The position numbers and the translations under genes are program-made. The notes below the pieces were generated by a model, which searched no databases, had not been told where the DNA came from, and was given only the letters and a program-made list of their open reading frames with translations. DNA of 64,000 nt, from NCBI RefSeq assembly GCF_025515205.1, contig NZ_JAOPFX010000001.1:1116001-1180000 (forward strand). Direction: 5' to 3'. This DNA comes from Microbacterium fluvii. GTDB taxonomy: Bacteria; Actinomycetota; Actinomycetes; Actinomycetales; Microbacteriaceae. Below are positions 49,367 through 56,631 of this stretch, one piece after another (position 1 is the stretch's first letter; every line of letters starts with the position of its first letter).

Positions 49367-50593
49367 ATGCTCCGCGTGCTCACCGCCGGCGAATCGCACG
49401 GTCCCGAACTGGTCGCCATCATGGAAGGACTGCCCTCGGGCGTCCCGATCTCACGGGCGGCGATCCAGGCCGATCTCGCCCGCCGCAAGCTCGGCTACGG
49501 CCGCGGCTCTCGGATGAAGTTCGAAGAGGACGAACTCAGCATCTCGTCGGGCGTCGTGCACGGCACGACACTCGGCAGCCCGATCGCGCTGCGCATCGGC
49601 AACACGGAGTGGCCCAAGTGGGTCGAGGTGATGAGCGCCGATCCCGTCGATCTCACCGACCGCTCGCGCGGGCGCGGCGCCGCGCTGACCCGGCCCCGCC
49701 CCGGTCACGCCGACCTCGTCGGCATGCAGAAGTACGGGTTCGACGAGGCGCGGCCGATCCTCGAGCGGGCGAGTGCCCGCGAGACGGCGGCGCGCGTGGC
49801 CCTCGGCGCGCTCGCGCGCGCCTTCCTGGGCGAGCTCGGCATCCGTCTGGTCAGCCACACCCTTTCGATCGGCCCCGTGCAGGTGCCGGAGGGCGCGCCG
49901 CTGCCCACCCCCGACGACGTCGACGAGCTCGACGCCGATCCGCTGCGCTGCTTCGACGGCGCCACGAGCGCCCGCATGGTCGCCGAGGTCGACGACGCGC
50001 GCAAAGACGGCGACACGCTCGGCGGCATCGTCGAGGTGCTCGCCTACGGTCTGCCGCCGGGGCTCGGGTCGCACGTGCACTGGGACCGGCGCCTCGACGC
50101 CAAGCTCGCACAGGCGCTCATGAGCATTCAGGCCATCAAGGGCGTCGAGGTCGGCGACGGCTTCGAGACGACGCGGCGACGCGGCTCCGCCGCCCACGAC
50201 GAGCTGTTCTCGACCGCCGACGGCATCACCCGCTCGAGCGACCGCGCGGGTGGCACCGAAGGTGGCATGTCCACCGGCACCGTGCTGCGCGTGCGGGCGG
50301 GCATGAAGCCGATCGCGACGGTGCCGCACGCCCTCCGCACCATCGATGTCGCCACCGGCGACACGGCCTCTGCCCACCACCAGCGCTCCGACGTCTGCGC
50401 CGTGCCGGCGGCCGGTGTCGTCGCCGAGGCGATGACCGCGATCGTGCTGGCAGAGGTCGTGCTCGAGAAGTTCGGCGGCGACAGCGTCGCCGAGACCCGC
50501 CGCAACATCGAGGGCTACCTCGCCGCCATCCCCGCGGCACTGCGCACGGCCGCCGACAGCGACGCGGCGCTGCTCGAGCATGACCCCCGCTGA
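49367..50593 (+). CDS. aroC: Chorismate synthase
   Basis: AroC makes chorismate from EPSP using reduced FMN. The 408-residue protein starts [25 protein letters not shown], has [32 protein letters not shown] and the C-terminal [19 protein letters not shown] with [16 protein letters not shown], all diagnostic. GGGAGGA precedes the ATG. Its end overlaps aroK by 14 bases. Confidence 0.97.
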   Translation: MLRVLTAGESHGPELVAIMEGLPSGVPISRAAIQADLARRKLGYGRGSRMKFEEDELSISSGVVHGTTLGSPIALRIGNTEWPKWVEVMSADPVDLTDRSRGRGAALTRPRPGHADLVGMQKYGFDEARPILERASARETAARVALGALARAFLGELGIRLVSHTLSIGPVQVPEGAPLPTPDDVDELDADPLRCFDGATSARMVAEVDDARKDGDTLGGIVEVLAYGLPPGLGSHVHWDRRLDAKLAQALMSIQAIKGVEVGDGFETTRRRGSAAHDELFSTADGITRSSDRAGGTEGGMSTGTVLRVRAGMKPIATVPHALRTIDVATGDTASAHHQRSDVCAVPAAGVVAEAMTAIVLAEVVLEKFGGDSVAETRRNIEGYLAAIPAALRTAADSDAALLEHDPR

Positions 50594-51113
50594 CGCACGC
50601 GCGATCGTGCTGGTCGGGCCGATGGGCGCCGGCAAGACGAGCGTCGGGCGCCGCGTCGCACGCGCGCTCGGTGTGCCCTTCAGCGACACCGACAAGATCG
50701 TCGTGCGCGATCACGGACCCATTCCCGAGCTTTTCGTCACGCACGGCGAAGCACGGTTCCGTGAGCTGGAGCGCGCGGCCGTGGCGGAGGCCCTCTCGAC
50801 GGGGGGAGTGGTCGCGCTCGGCGGCGGGGCGGTGCTCGACGCGCAGACCCGTGCCGCGCTGGCCGAGCACCGGGTGGTGCTGCTGACCGTCGCTCCGCAC
50901 ATCGTGTCGTCGCGGATCCTCGGGTCGGGGCGGCCGCTGCTGGCGGGAGACGACGACCCGATCGCTCGCTGGCGTCGCATCTATCAGGAGCGCAGACCGG
51001 TCTACGAGCGGGTGGCCGACGTCACGTTCGACACCTCGTCCGGGCCGCTGTCGAACGTCGTCGCCGACATCGTCGCCTGGGCGCAGGCCCCATCCACCGA
51101 GGAGGAGCGTTGA
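50580..51113 (+). CDS. aroK: Shikimate kinase
   Basis: The 177-residue P-loop kinase phosphorylates shikimate at the 3-OH. Walker [30 protein letters not shown] with the substrate-binding Asp, [20 protein letters not shown], and the lid RPLLAGDDD are visible. Start ATG 50580 lies inside the aroC 3' end. It is TTGA-coupled to aroB. Confidence 0.96.
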   Translation: MTPADARAIVLVGPMGAGKTSVGRRVARALGVPFSDTDKIVVRDHGPIPELFVTHGEARFRELERAAVAEALSTGGVVALGGGAVLDAQTRAALAEHRVVLLTVAPHIVSSRILGSGRPLLAGDDDPIARWRRIYQERRPVYERVADVTFDTSSGPLSNVVADIVAWAQAPSTEEER

Positions 51114-52189
51114 CCGAGACCACCAGCATCCGGGTGACCGGAGACAAGCCCTACGAGATCCTCGTCGGCCGCGGCATCCTGGCGCAGCTGGGCGAGGTCA
51201 TCCCTGCCGCCGCCCGCAAGCTTCTCATCGTGCACCCGCCGACGCTGCGCGAGCGTGCGGAGCAGCTGCGTGAGCAGCTGCAGACCGCCGAGCGCGCGGT
51301 GCTGCTGGCCGAGATCCCCGACGCCGAAGCGGGCAAGCGCGTCGAGGTCGCCGCATTCTGCTGGCAGGTGCTCGGTCAGGCCGATTTCACCCGCACCGAT
51401 GCGATCATCGGGTTCGGCGGCGGAGCCGTGACCGACCTCGCCGGGTGGGTCGCCGCGAGCTGGCTGCGCGGCGTCGCGGTCGTTCAGGTGCCCACGACGG
51501 TGCTTGCGATGGTCGACGCCGCCGTCGGCGGAAAGACCGGCATCAACACGGCCGAGGGAAAGAACCTCGTCGGAGCGTTCTGGCCCCCGCACGCCGTCGT
51601 CTGCGACCTCGAGTTGCTCGACTCGCTCAGCCGCAACGAGCGGGTCGCCGGCTTCGCCGAGGTCGTCAAGGCCGGATTCATCTGGGCGCCGGAGATCCTC
51701 GACATCATCGAGGCCGACCCCGAAGCCGCCGTCGACCCGACGACCCCCGGATTCCGCCGTGCCGTCGAGCTGGCGATCGACATGAAGGCCCGCGTCGTCG
51801 GAGAGGATCTGCGCGAAGCCGGGCTGCGCGAGATCCTCAACTACGGCCATACCCTCGGTCATGCGATCGAGCACGCGGAGCGCTACCAGTGGCGCCACGG
51901 CGCAGCGATCTCGATCGGCATGGTCTTCGCCGCGGAGCTCTCTCGCCTGGCCGGTCGCCTGAGCGACGAGGTGGTGCAGCGGCATCGCGACATCCTCGGC
52001 TCGCTCGGGCTGCCGATGACCTATCGGCCGGGCGCGTGGCAGCAGCTGCTGGCGACGATGCAGCGTGACAAGAAGGCGCGCGGCGGGATGCTGCGCTTCA
52101 TCGTGCTCGACGACCTCGCGCGCCCCACGGTGCTGCAGGCTCCCGACGAGTCGCTGCTGTTCGCGGCCTACCAGGAGGTCGCGGGGTGA
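51110..52189 (+). CDS. aroB: 3-dehydroquinate synthase
   Basis: AroB converts DAHP to 3-dehydroquinate, using NAD and a divalent metal. The 359-residue protein shows GFGGGAVTDLAGWVAASWLRG, VPTTVLAMVDAAVGGKTGIN, RVAGFAEVVKAG and the metal ligand region LNYGHTLGHAIEH. The TTG at 51110 has GGAGGAG upstream. The accessory region begins immediately after this gene. Confidence 0.97.
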   Translation: MTETTSIRVTGDKPYEILVGRGILAQLGEVIPAAARKLLIVHPPTLRERAEQLREQLQTAERAVLLAEIPDAEAGKRVEVAAFCWQVLGQADFTRTDAIIGFGGGAVTDLAGWVAASWLRGVAVVQVPTTVLAMVDAAVGGKTGINTAEGKNLVGAFWPPHAVVCDLELLDSLSRNERVAGFAEVVKAGFIWAPEILDIIEADPEAAVDPTTPGFRRAVELAIDMKARVVGEDLREAGLREILNYGHTLGHAIEHAERYQWRHGAAISIGMVFAAELSRLAGRLSDEVVQRHRDILGSLGLPMTYRPGAWQQLLATMQRDKKARGGMLRFIVLDDLARPTVLQAPDESLLFAAYQEVAG

Positions 52190-52740
52190 CCACGCCTCCT
52201 TCCGTGCGGCGGGTTCGCGCGGGGGAGTGGAGGATGGTGCGCGACCTTCGCCTCGCCGCAGTGGGCGACCCTGATGCGTCGATCGCGTTCCTCACGACGC
52301 TCGCCGAGGAGTCGGCTCGAGACGAGCGCTTCTGGCGTGAGCGGACGGAGAGTGCGGCCGACAGCGTCGATGCGGCACAGTTCGTCGCGATCGTCGAGGA
52401 GGAGTGGGTGGCGACGGCCACAGTGCTCGTCCGCGCCGCAGGGACTCGCGACCACCTCGGTCACGAGGTCACCGAGCGTCGTGCCGACGTGGTGGGCGTA
52501 TACGTGGACCCCGCCCACCGCGGCCACGGGTGGGTGAGGATGCTCTTCGACCGGATCTCCTCGTGGGTCGTTCCCTCGGGAGTCGGCGCCCTCCACCTCG
52601 ACGTGCACGCGGAGAACGCCCGTGCACAGGCCGCGTATCGCAGGGCCGGCTTCGCGCCGACCGGTCGCACGTTCACGGGCCCGATCGGCCCTGAGCTCGA
52701 GACGCGGCGCGATCTCACCCCGCCGATCTCGTCTCGCTGA
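52186..52740 (+). CDS. GNAT family N-acetyltransferase
   Basis: A 184-residue GNAT: RVRAGEWRMVRDLRLAAVGD, DVVGVYVDPAHRGHGWVRMLFDRI (acetyl-CoA loop RGHGW in place of the usual RGxGxG/A) and LDVHAENARAQAAYRRAGFAPTG. The GTG overlaps the aroB stop, so it is read with the aro operon although it is not a pathway enzyme. Substrate unknown. Confidence 0.88.
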   Translation: MTTPPSVRRVRAGEWRMVRDLRLAAVGDPDASIAFLTTLAEESARDERFWRERTESAADSVDAAQFVAIVEEEWVATATVLVRAAGTRDHLGHEVTERRADVVGVYVDPAHRGHGWVRMLFDRISSWVVPSGVGALHLDVHAENARAQAAYRRAGFAPTGRTFTGPIGPELETRRDLTPPISSR

Positions 52741-53115
52741 CGCCCTGGTCGCCCCTGCCCGGCTCGCCGCCGCACTTGTGCTGCGGTGGCGTGGCCGTTC
52801 CCTCATCGAGCGTCTTCCCTCCCGTCGCATGTCTTCTCTCCCGTCGCGAGTCTTCCCTGCCGTCGCGTGTCTTCTCTCCCGTCGCGAGTCTTCCCTGCCG
52901 TCGCGTGTCTTCTCTCCCTTCGCGTCTCTCCCTCCTGCAGCACGTCCCCTCCCACGACACTCCCGCGTTGATGTCACCTCGTCATCAGTTCGGGAGTCGC
53001 GGGGAGTGATGACCAGAGTCCGGGGGCGTGTGTCGAGGTCTGATGTGGGGCGCGGGAGGAGGGACGGAGGACGTCGCGCGGCGGCCGTGTCGGTGGGCAG
53101 TGGCATCCTCGCGGC
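52741..53115 (+). other. 375-base stretch without a supported gene
   Basis: The stretch holds the 19-bp tandem repeat array (52813-52926), a 7-bp inverted repeat (GTCATCA/TGATGAC, near 52980-53014) and otherwise no ORF with a ribosome site or recognisable protein. The short ORFs crossing the array merely translate the repeat. Confidence 0.6.
52813..52926. repeat. 19-bp tandem repeat array, six units
   Basis: Six contiguous units of 19 bases start at 52813, 52832, 52851, 52870, 52889 and 52908. The consensus is TCTTCYCTSCCGTCGCGWG. Types alternate (CCCTGCC...GTG and CTCTCCC...GAG), so units 2-3 and 4-5 are identical 38-bp pairs, which indicates expansion by slippage or unequal exchange. The plus strand is pyrimidine-rich. 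Confidence 0.93.
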
Positions 53116-53652
53116 ATGCAGGCAAGCGAACCCGGGGTCGCCGCGGATCGGTTCGACCTCTCCGGCCATGTGAGGCGGGCGAGGCGCCGGGGCGACCTCA
53201 GTCAGCGTGATCTCGGCGCGGCGACGGGGATCGACCAGGCCACCATCGCCCGGGTCGAGCGGGGCCGTGACCTCGGTGTGCGGGCGTTGGAGCGGATCCT
53301 CGCGACGGCGGGCCTGAGCCTCGCCGTCGTCGACACGACGGGAGCCCCCGTCGCACCCATGCCCGACGATGTGTTCCACGACCGGGCGGGGCGCCGGCGG
53401 CCGGCGCACCTCGACGTGCACGCCGCACCGGAGCTCCCCACCATCCGGATGCTGCTGCACGACTGCGACCCGATAGGCAGCAGCGAGGCGTGGCACCATC
53501 AGCGTCGGGAGCGCGATCGCCTCCGCGGGCGGAGCGGTGACGATGCCGCGACGGAGCAGCTGACGACGGGTGTGGCACGCGAACGGCTTCGGAAGACGCG
53601 GATGCCGCGCCCGCGCACAGTGACGCAGGACGCGGCATCCGCTGAACCGGGT
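53116..53652 (+). pseudogene. XRE-type helix-turn-helix regulator lacking a credible 3' end
   Basis: Residues 17-75 form a clear XRE HTH: LSGHVRRARRRGDLSQRDLGAATGIDQATIARVERGRDLGVRALERILATAGLSL. A following RRRPAHLDVHAAPELP...SSEAWHHQRRERDRLRGR segment matches actinobacterial XRE proteins of about 150-200 residues (recalled). No stop occurs in frame until 54993, deep inside the opposite-strand MFS gene. A frameshift would end it at the TGA at 53538 or 53643. The end given here (53652) is only where it meets the convergent gene. A frameshifted or stop-lost gene is the likeliest reading. Confidence 0.5.
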
Positions 53653-54972
53653 TCAGGCGGTGACGAGCTGATCCTTCTCGGCGCGCAGGCCGAGCTGAGC
53701 GGTCGGCACGTCGCGCGTCTCACGGGCGGTGAGCGCGCTGGCGGCGGCGATGAGCGCGACCACGGCGGTGAAGATGCTGATCACGACCCAGCCGCCGTCG
53801 GCCACGCCGCCGAGCGCCGTGACGATGGCAGGGGTGAAGCCGGCCAGCAGGAATCCGAGCTGGGTGCCGATCGCCATGCCCGAGAACCGCACGCGGGTCG
53901 AGAACATCTCGCCGTAGAACGAGGGCCAGACCGCGTTGGCCGCGGCGTAGCCGCACGAGAACGTGAGCACCGCGAGCACGAAGGTGAGCACGGTGTTCCC
54001 GCCCGACATCGACAGCATGTAGAAGGGCATCAGCGCGGCAGACGACAGGGCGCCGTAGATGAACACGGGCTTGCGGCCGATGCGGTCGGCGAGCTTGCCG
54101 AACAGGGGCTGGGTGCCCAGCGCGAAGAAGTTCGCGACGACGACGAGCCACAGGGTCAGGCTCTCGGCCAGACCCACCTCCTTGCCGTAGGCCAGGGCGA
54201 GGTTGCCGAAGACCGTGGAGACGGCCGCGATGAACGCGCAGCAGATGACGCGCAGCACGTCGCGCCAGTGGTCGCGAAGGAGCGGCACCAGCGGCACGCG
54301 GGCGATGCGGCCCTCGGCCTTGGCGGCCTCGAACTCGGGCGTCTCGTGCAGCGAGCGGCGGATGAAGTAGGCGACGAGCACGACGACCGCGCTCAGCCAG
54401 AACGGGATGCGCCAGCCCCACGTGTATTTGATCTCGTCAGGCAGGGCCACGACGGGGATGAAGATGAGCGCCGCGAGGATCTGCCCGCCCTGGGTGCCCG
54501 TGAGCGTCCAGGACGTGAAGAACGAACGGCGGTCGTCGGGGGCGTGCTCCAGCGTCAGCGAGGAGGCACCGGCCTGCTCACCGGCAGCGGACAGACCCTG
54601 CAGCAGCCGGCAGAGCACGAGCAGCACGGGGGCGGCCCAGCCGATCTGCTCGAAGGTCGGGAGGCAGCCGATGATGAAGGTCGAGATGCCCATCAGCAGC
54701 AGCGTGAACATGAGCACCTTCTGGCGGCCGATGCGGTCGCCGAAGTGCCCGAGGAAGAAGGCGCCGACGGGGCGCGCGATGTAGGCGAACCCGAAGGTCG
54801 CGAACGACATCACGAGGGCGGCTTCGTCTCCGGAGGGGAAGAACACCACGGGGAAGATGAGGGCGGCTGCGGAGCCGAAGAGGAAGAAGTCGTAATACTC
54901 GACAGCGCTGCCCATGAAGCTGGCGATCGCCGCCCTCACGGGGGTCTTCCGCGTCGTTGCGGACGTGGTCAT
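53653..54972 (-). CDS. MHS-family MFS transporter, probable shikimate/quinate importer
   Basis: The 439-residue protein has 12 predicted helices and the metabolite:H+ symporter signature: SAVEYYDFFLFGSAAALIF at the start, RPVGAFFLGHFGDRIGRQKVL, RLLQGLSAAGEQAGAS, and GKLADRIGRKPVF in loop 8-9. This branch contains ShiA (shikimate) and KgtP. It follows a shikimate/quinate dehydrogenase gene by 13 bases, so uptake of those cyclic acids is likely. The ATG at 54972 has AGGAGAG upstream. The role corresponds to QsuA. Confidence 0.88.
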   Translation of the reverse strand: MTTSATTRKTPVRAAIASFMGSAVEYYDFFLFGSAAALIFPVVFFPSGDEAALVMSFATFGFAYIARPVGAFFLGHFGDRIGRQKVLMFTLLLMGISTFIIGCLPTFEQIGWAAPVLLVLCRLLQGLSAAGEQAGASSLTLEHAPDDRRSFFTSWTLTGTQGGQILAALIFIPVVALPDEIKYTWGWRIPFWLSAVVVLVAYFIRRSLHETPEFEAAKAEGRIARVPLVPLLRDHWRDVLRVICCAFIAAVSTVFGNLALAYGKEVGLAESLTLWLVVVANFFALGTQPLFGKLADRIGRKPVFIYGALSSAALMPFYMLSMSGGNTVLTFVLAVLTFSCGYAAANAVWPSFYGEMFSTRVRFSGMAIGTQLGFLLAGFTPAIVTALGGVADGGWVVISIFTAVVALIAAASALTARETRDVPTAQLGLRAEKDQLVTA

Positions 54973-54985
54973 GTGTTCTCTCCTA

Positions 54986-55861
54986 TCAGATGAGGATGGG
55001 TTGGGGGTCGACAAGGGTCTGGAAATGGCGGGTCATGCGCTCGGCATCCGGGCGCACCCCCGTGATGAGCTCGAAGGCGTCCACCGCCTGGTGCACCGCC
55101 ATGCGGCCGCCGTCGAGGGTGCGGCAGCCGCGGGCGCGGGCCGCCTGCAGCAGTGCGGTGTCGAAAGGGCGGTAGACGATGTCGGCCACCCAGAGTCCCT
55201 CGTGCAGCAGCTCGGGCGGGAACGGCGTGCCCGGGTGCTCCTTCATGCCGGTGGGCGTGCAGTGCACGATGCCGTCGACGCGTCCCAGCAGATCGGGCAG
55301 GGCGACGACGGATGCCGCCGCCACGGCGCGCTCGTGGCGTGCGGCCAGTTCGTCGGCGAGCTCGCCGGCGCGCCCGAGGTCGAGGTCGACCACCGTCAGG
55401 CGCACGACGCCCAGCCGCAGGAGCGCGTCGGCGACGGCGGAGCCCGCACCTCCCGCACCCATGATGACGACGTCGTCGAGGGCGGCCCCGGGAAGGCCCG
55501 CGCGGAATCCGGCCTCGAACCCCGTTGTGTCGGTGTTGTAGCCGATGCGGCCTTCGGGGGAGAAGACGACGGTGTTGACGGCGCCGAGGGCGGCGGCCCG
55601 AGGGTCGACGCGGTCGAGGTGGTCGAGCACGAGGCGCTTGCACGGGTGCGTGACGTTCAGCGCGTCGAAGCCGAGGCGCTGCGCCCAGTCGAGGATCTCG
55701 CCGATCCGCTCGGGGGCGAGGTGGAGGTCGATCAGGTCGATCGTGCGGTAGACGTAGTCGATCCCGAGCGCGCGTGCCTCGACCATGTGCATCGGGGGCG
55801 TCAGAGACGGCGTCACGCCGGTGCCCACGAGCCCGACGAGATAGGGGCGCGGCTGTTCCAC
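54986..55861 (-). CDS. Quinate/shikimate dehydrogenase (catabolic, QsuD-like)
   Basis: The 291-residue protein oxidises shikimate or quinate with NAD in the catabolic direction. It keeps the family core: TPSLTPPMHMVEA (the substrate serine of biosynthetic AroE replaced in context), NVTHPCKRLVLDHLD with the catalytic Lys/Asp, GAVNTVVF, YNTDTTGFE, VIMGAGGAGSAVADALL and CTPTGMKEHPGTPF. HPGTPF and the ending HQAVDAFELITG resemble Corynebacterium QsuD. I chose GTG 55861, with AAGGAG 6-11 bases upstream. A TetR-type operator lies 32-51 bases upstream of that start. Confidence 0.9.
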   Translation of the reverse strand: MEQPRPYLVGLVGTGVTPSLTPPMHMVEARALGIDYVYRTIDLIDLHLAPERIGEILDWAQRLGFDALNVTHPCKRLVLDHLDRVDPRAAALGAVNTVVFSPEGRIGYNTDTTGFEAGFRAGLPGAALDDVVIMGAGGAGSAVADALLRLGVVRLTVVDLDLGRAGELADELAARHERAVAAASVVALPDLLGRVDGIVHCTPTGMKEHPGTPFPPELLHEGLWVADIVYRPFDTALLQAARARGCRTLDGGRMAVHQAVDAFELITGVRPDAERMTRHFQTLVDPQPILI

Positions 55862-55892
55862 GAGCACTCCTTCGTACGTGCGGTCAGTCAGC

Positions 55893-55912
55893 TATGTACT
55901 AACTGGTACGTT
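55893..55912. promoter_or_regulatory. TetR operator copy 1, upstream of the dehydrogenase-transporter operon
   Basis: TATGTACT-aact-GGTACGTT resembles the perfect palindrome at 56605-56624 at 16 of 20 positions, with the same 4-base spacer. It sits between the TetR gene and the divergent-from-it operon start. Confidence 0.75.
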
Positions 55913-55959
55913 CACCATACACGCGATCGGAGGGCTGTCAAGGGTGGGATCGAAACGGC

Positions 55960-56583
55960 TCAGGCCGACAGCCAGCTGACGACGACGTCGCCGATGACCG
56001 ACCGGAGGTGCCGGCGCTGCGCCGGATCGGCGAAGTCGAGGCCGAACAGGTAGCCGAACGTCCACCGGTTGGCGACCTGGAACACGCAGTAGGAGCTGAT
56101 CACCAGGTGCACGTCGATCGCCTCGACTTCGTCGCGGAACACACCGGCTGAGCGACCACGGTCGAGGATCTCGTCGAGCAGCGTCTTGGCCGGCTGCGCG
56201 AGGGCGCGCAGGCTCTCGATGCGGCGGATCGACTCGCCGCGGTGGATGTTCTCGATCGCCACGAGCCGCACGAACGCGTCGTTGCCGACGTGGTGATCGA
56301 ACGTGAGTTCGGCGAGCTGCCGGATGGCCGCGACCGGGTCGGTGCGGTCGACGTCGATCGCGCGCTCGGCCTCGCGGATGCCGCGGTACGCGTTCTCGAG
56401 CACGGCCTCGTAGAGGCCCTCTTTGCTGCCGAAGTAGTAGTAGATCATCCGCTTGGTGGTGCGGGTGCGCTCGGCGATGTCGTCGACGCGGGCGCCGGAG
56501 TAGCCCTGCTCGGCGAAGACCTGGGTCGCGACCTCGAGAAGCTCGGAGCGGGTGCGTTCGGCGTCTCGCTGGGGGATCGTCAC
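55960..56583 (-). CDS. TetR family regulator of the quinate/shikimate cluster
   Basis: The 207-residue regulator has an N-terminal HTH: AERTRSELLEVATQVFAEQGYSGARVDDIAERTRTTKRMIYYYFGSKEGLYEAVLENAYRGI, then a C-terminal ligand-binding part close to the TetR_C domains of AcrR/NicS type. It probably represses the operons on both sides until a pathway compound binds; 3-dehydroshikimate, shikimate or protocatechuate are candidates. A -10 TATCCT lies exactly six bases before the GTG (56583), so the mRNA is probably leaderless. Confidence 0.9.
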   Translation of the reverse strand: MTIPQRDAERTRSELLEVATQVFAEQGYSGARVDDIAERTRTTKRMIYYYFGSKEGLYEAVLENAYRGIREAERAIDVDRTDPVAAIRQLAELTFDHHVGNDAFVRLVAIENIHRGESIRRIESLRALAQPAKTLLDEILDRGRSAGVFRDEVEAIDVHLVISSYCVFQVANRWTFGYLFGLDFADPAQRRHLRSVIGDVVVSWLSA

Positions 56584-56604
56584 CCTCTCAGGATATTCCC
56601 GTTG

Positions 56605-56624
56605 AATGTACCGGCTGGTACATT
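56605..56624. promoter_or_regulatory. TetR operator copy 2, between tetR and the dehydratase gene
   Basis: AATGTACC-ggct-GGTACATT is a perfect inverted repeat with 8-bp arms. It lies 8 bases before the dehydratase ATG and 21 bases before the TetR start on the other strand, so it can block both. Confidence 0.88.
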
Positions 56625-56631
56625 GCTGGGC

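Noticed and set aside
52813..52926. CRISPR array.
   Set aside because: Units are directly adjacent with no unique spacers, 19 bases is too short, and no cas genes are present.
52715..52960. Short repeat-encoded protein (REDTRR/DGRED repeats) on the minus strand.
   Set aside because: It only translates the 19-bp array through three frames, has no ribosome site, and overlaps the GNAT end.
53116..54993. A single 625-residue XRE fusion protein.
   Set aside because: Everything beyond about residue 150-180 is antisense of the MFS transporter and has the low-complexity Arg/Glu/Gln/His composition of such shadows.
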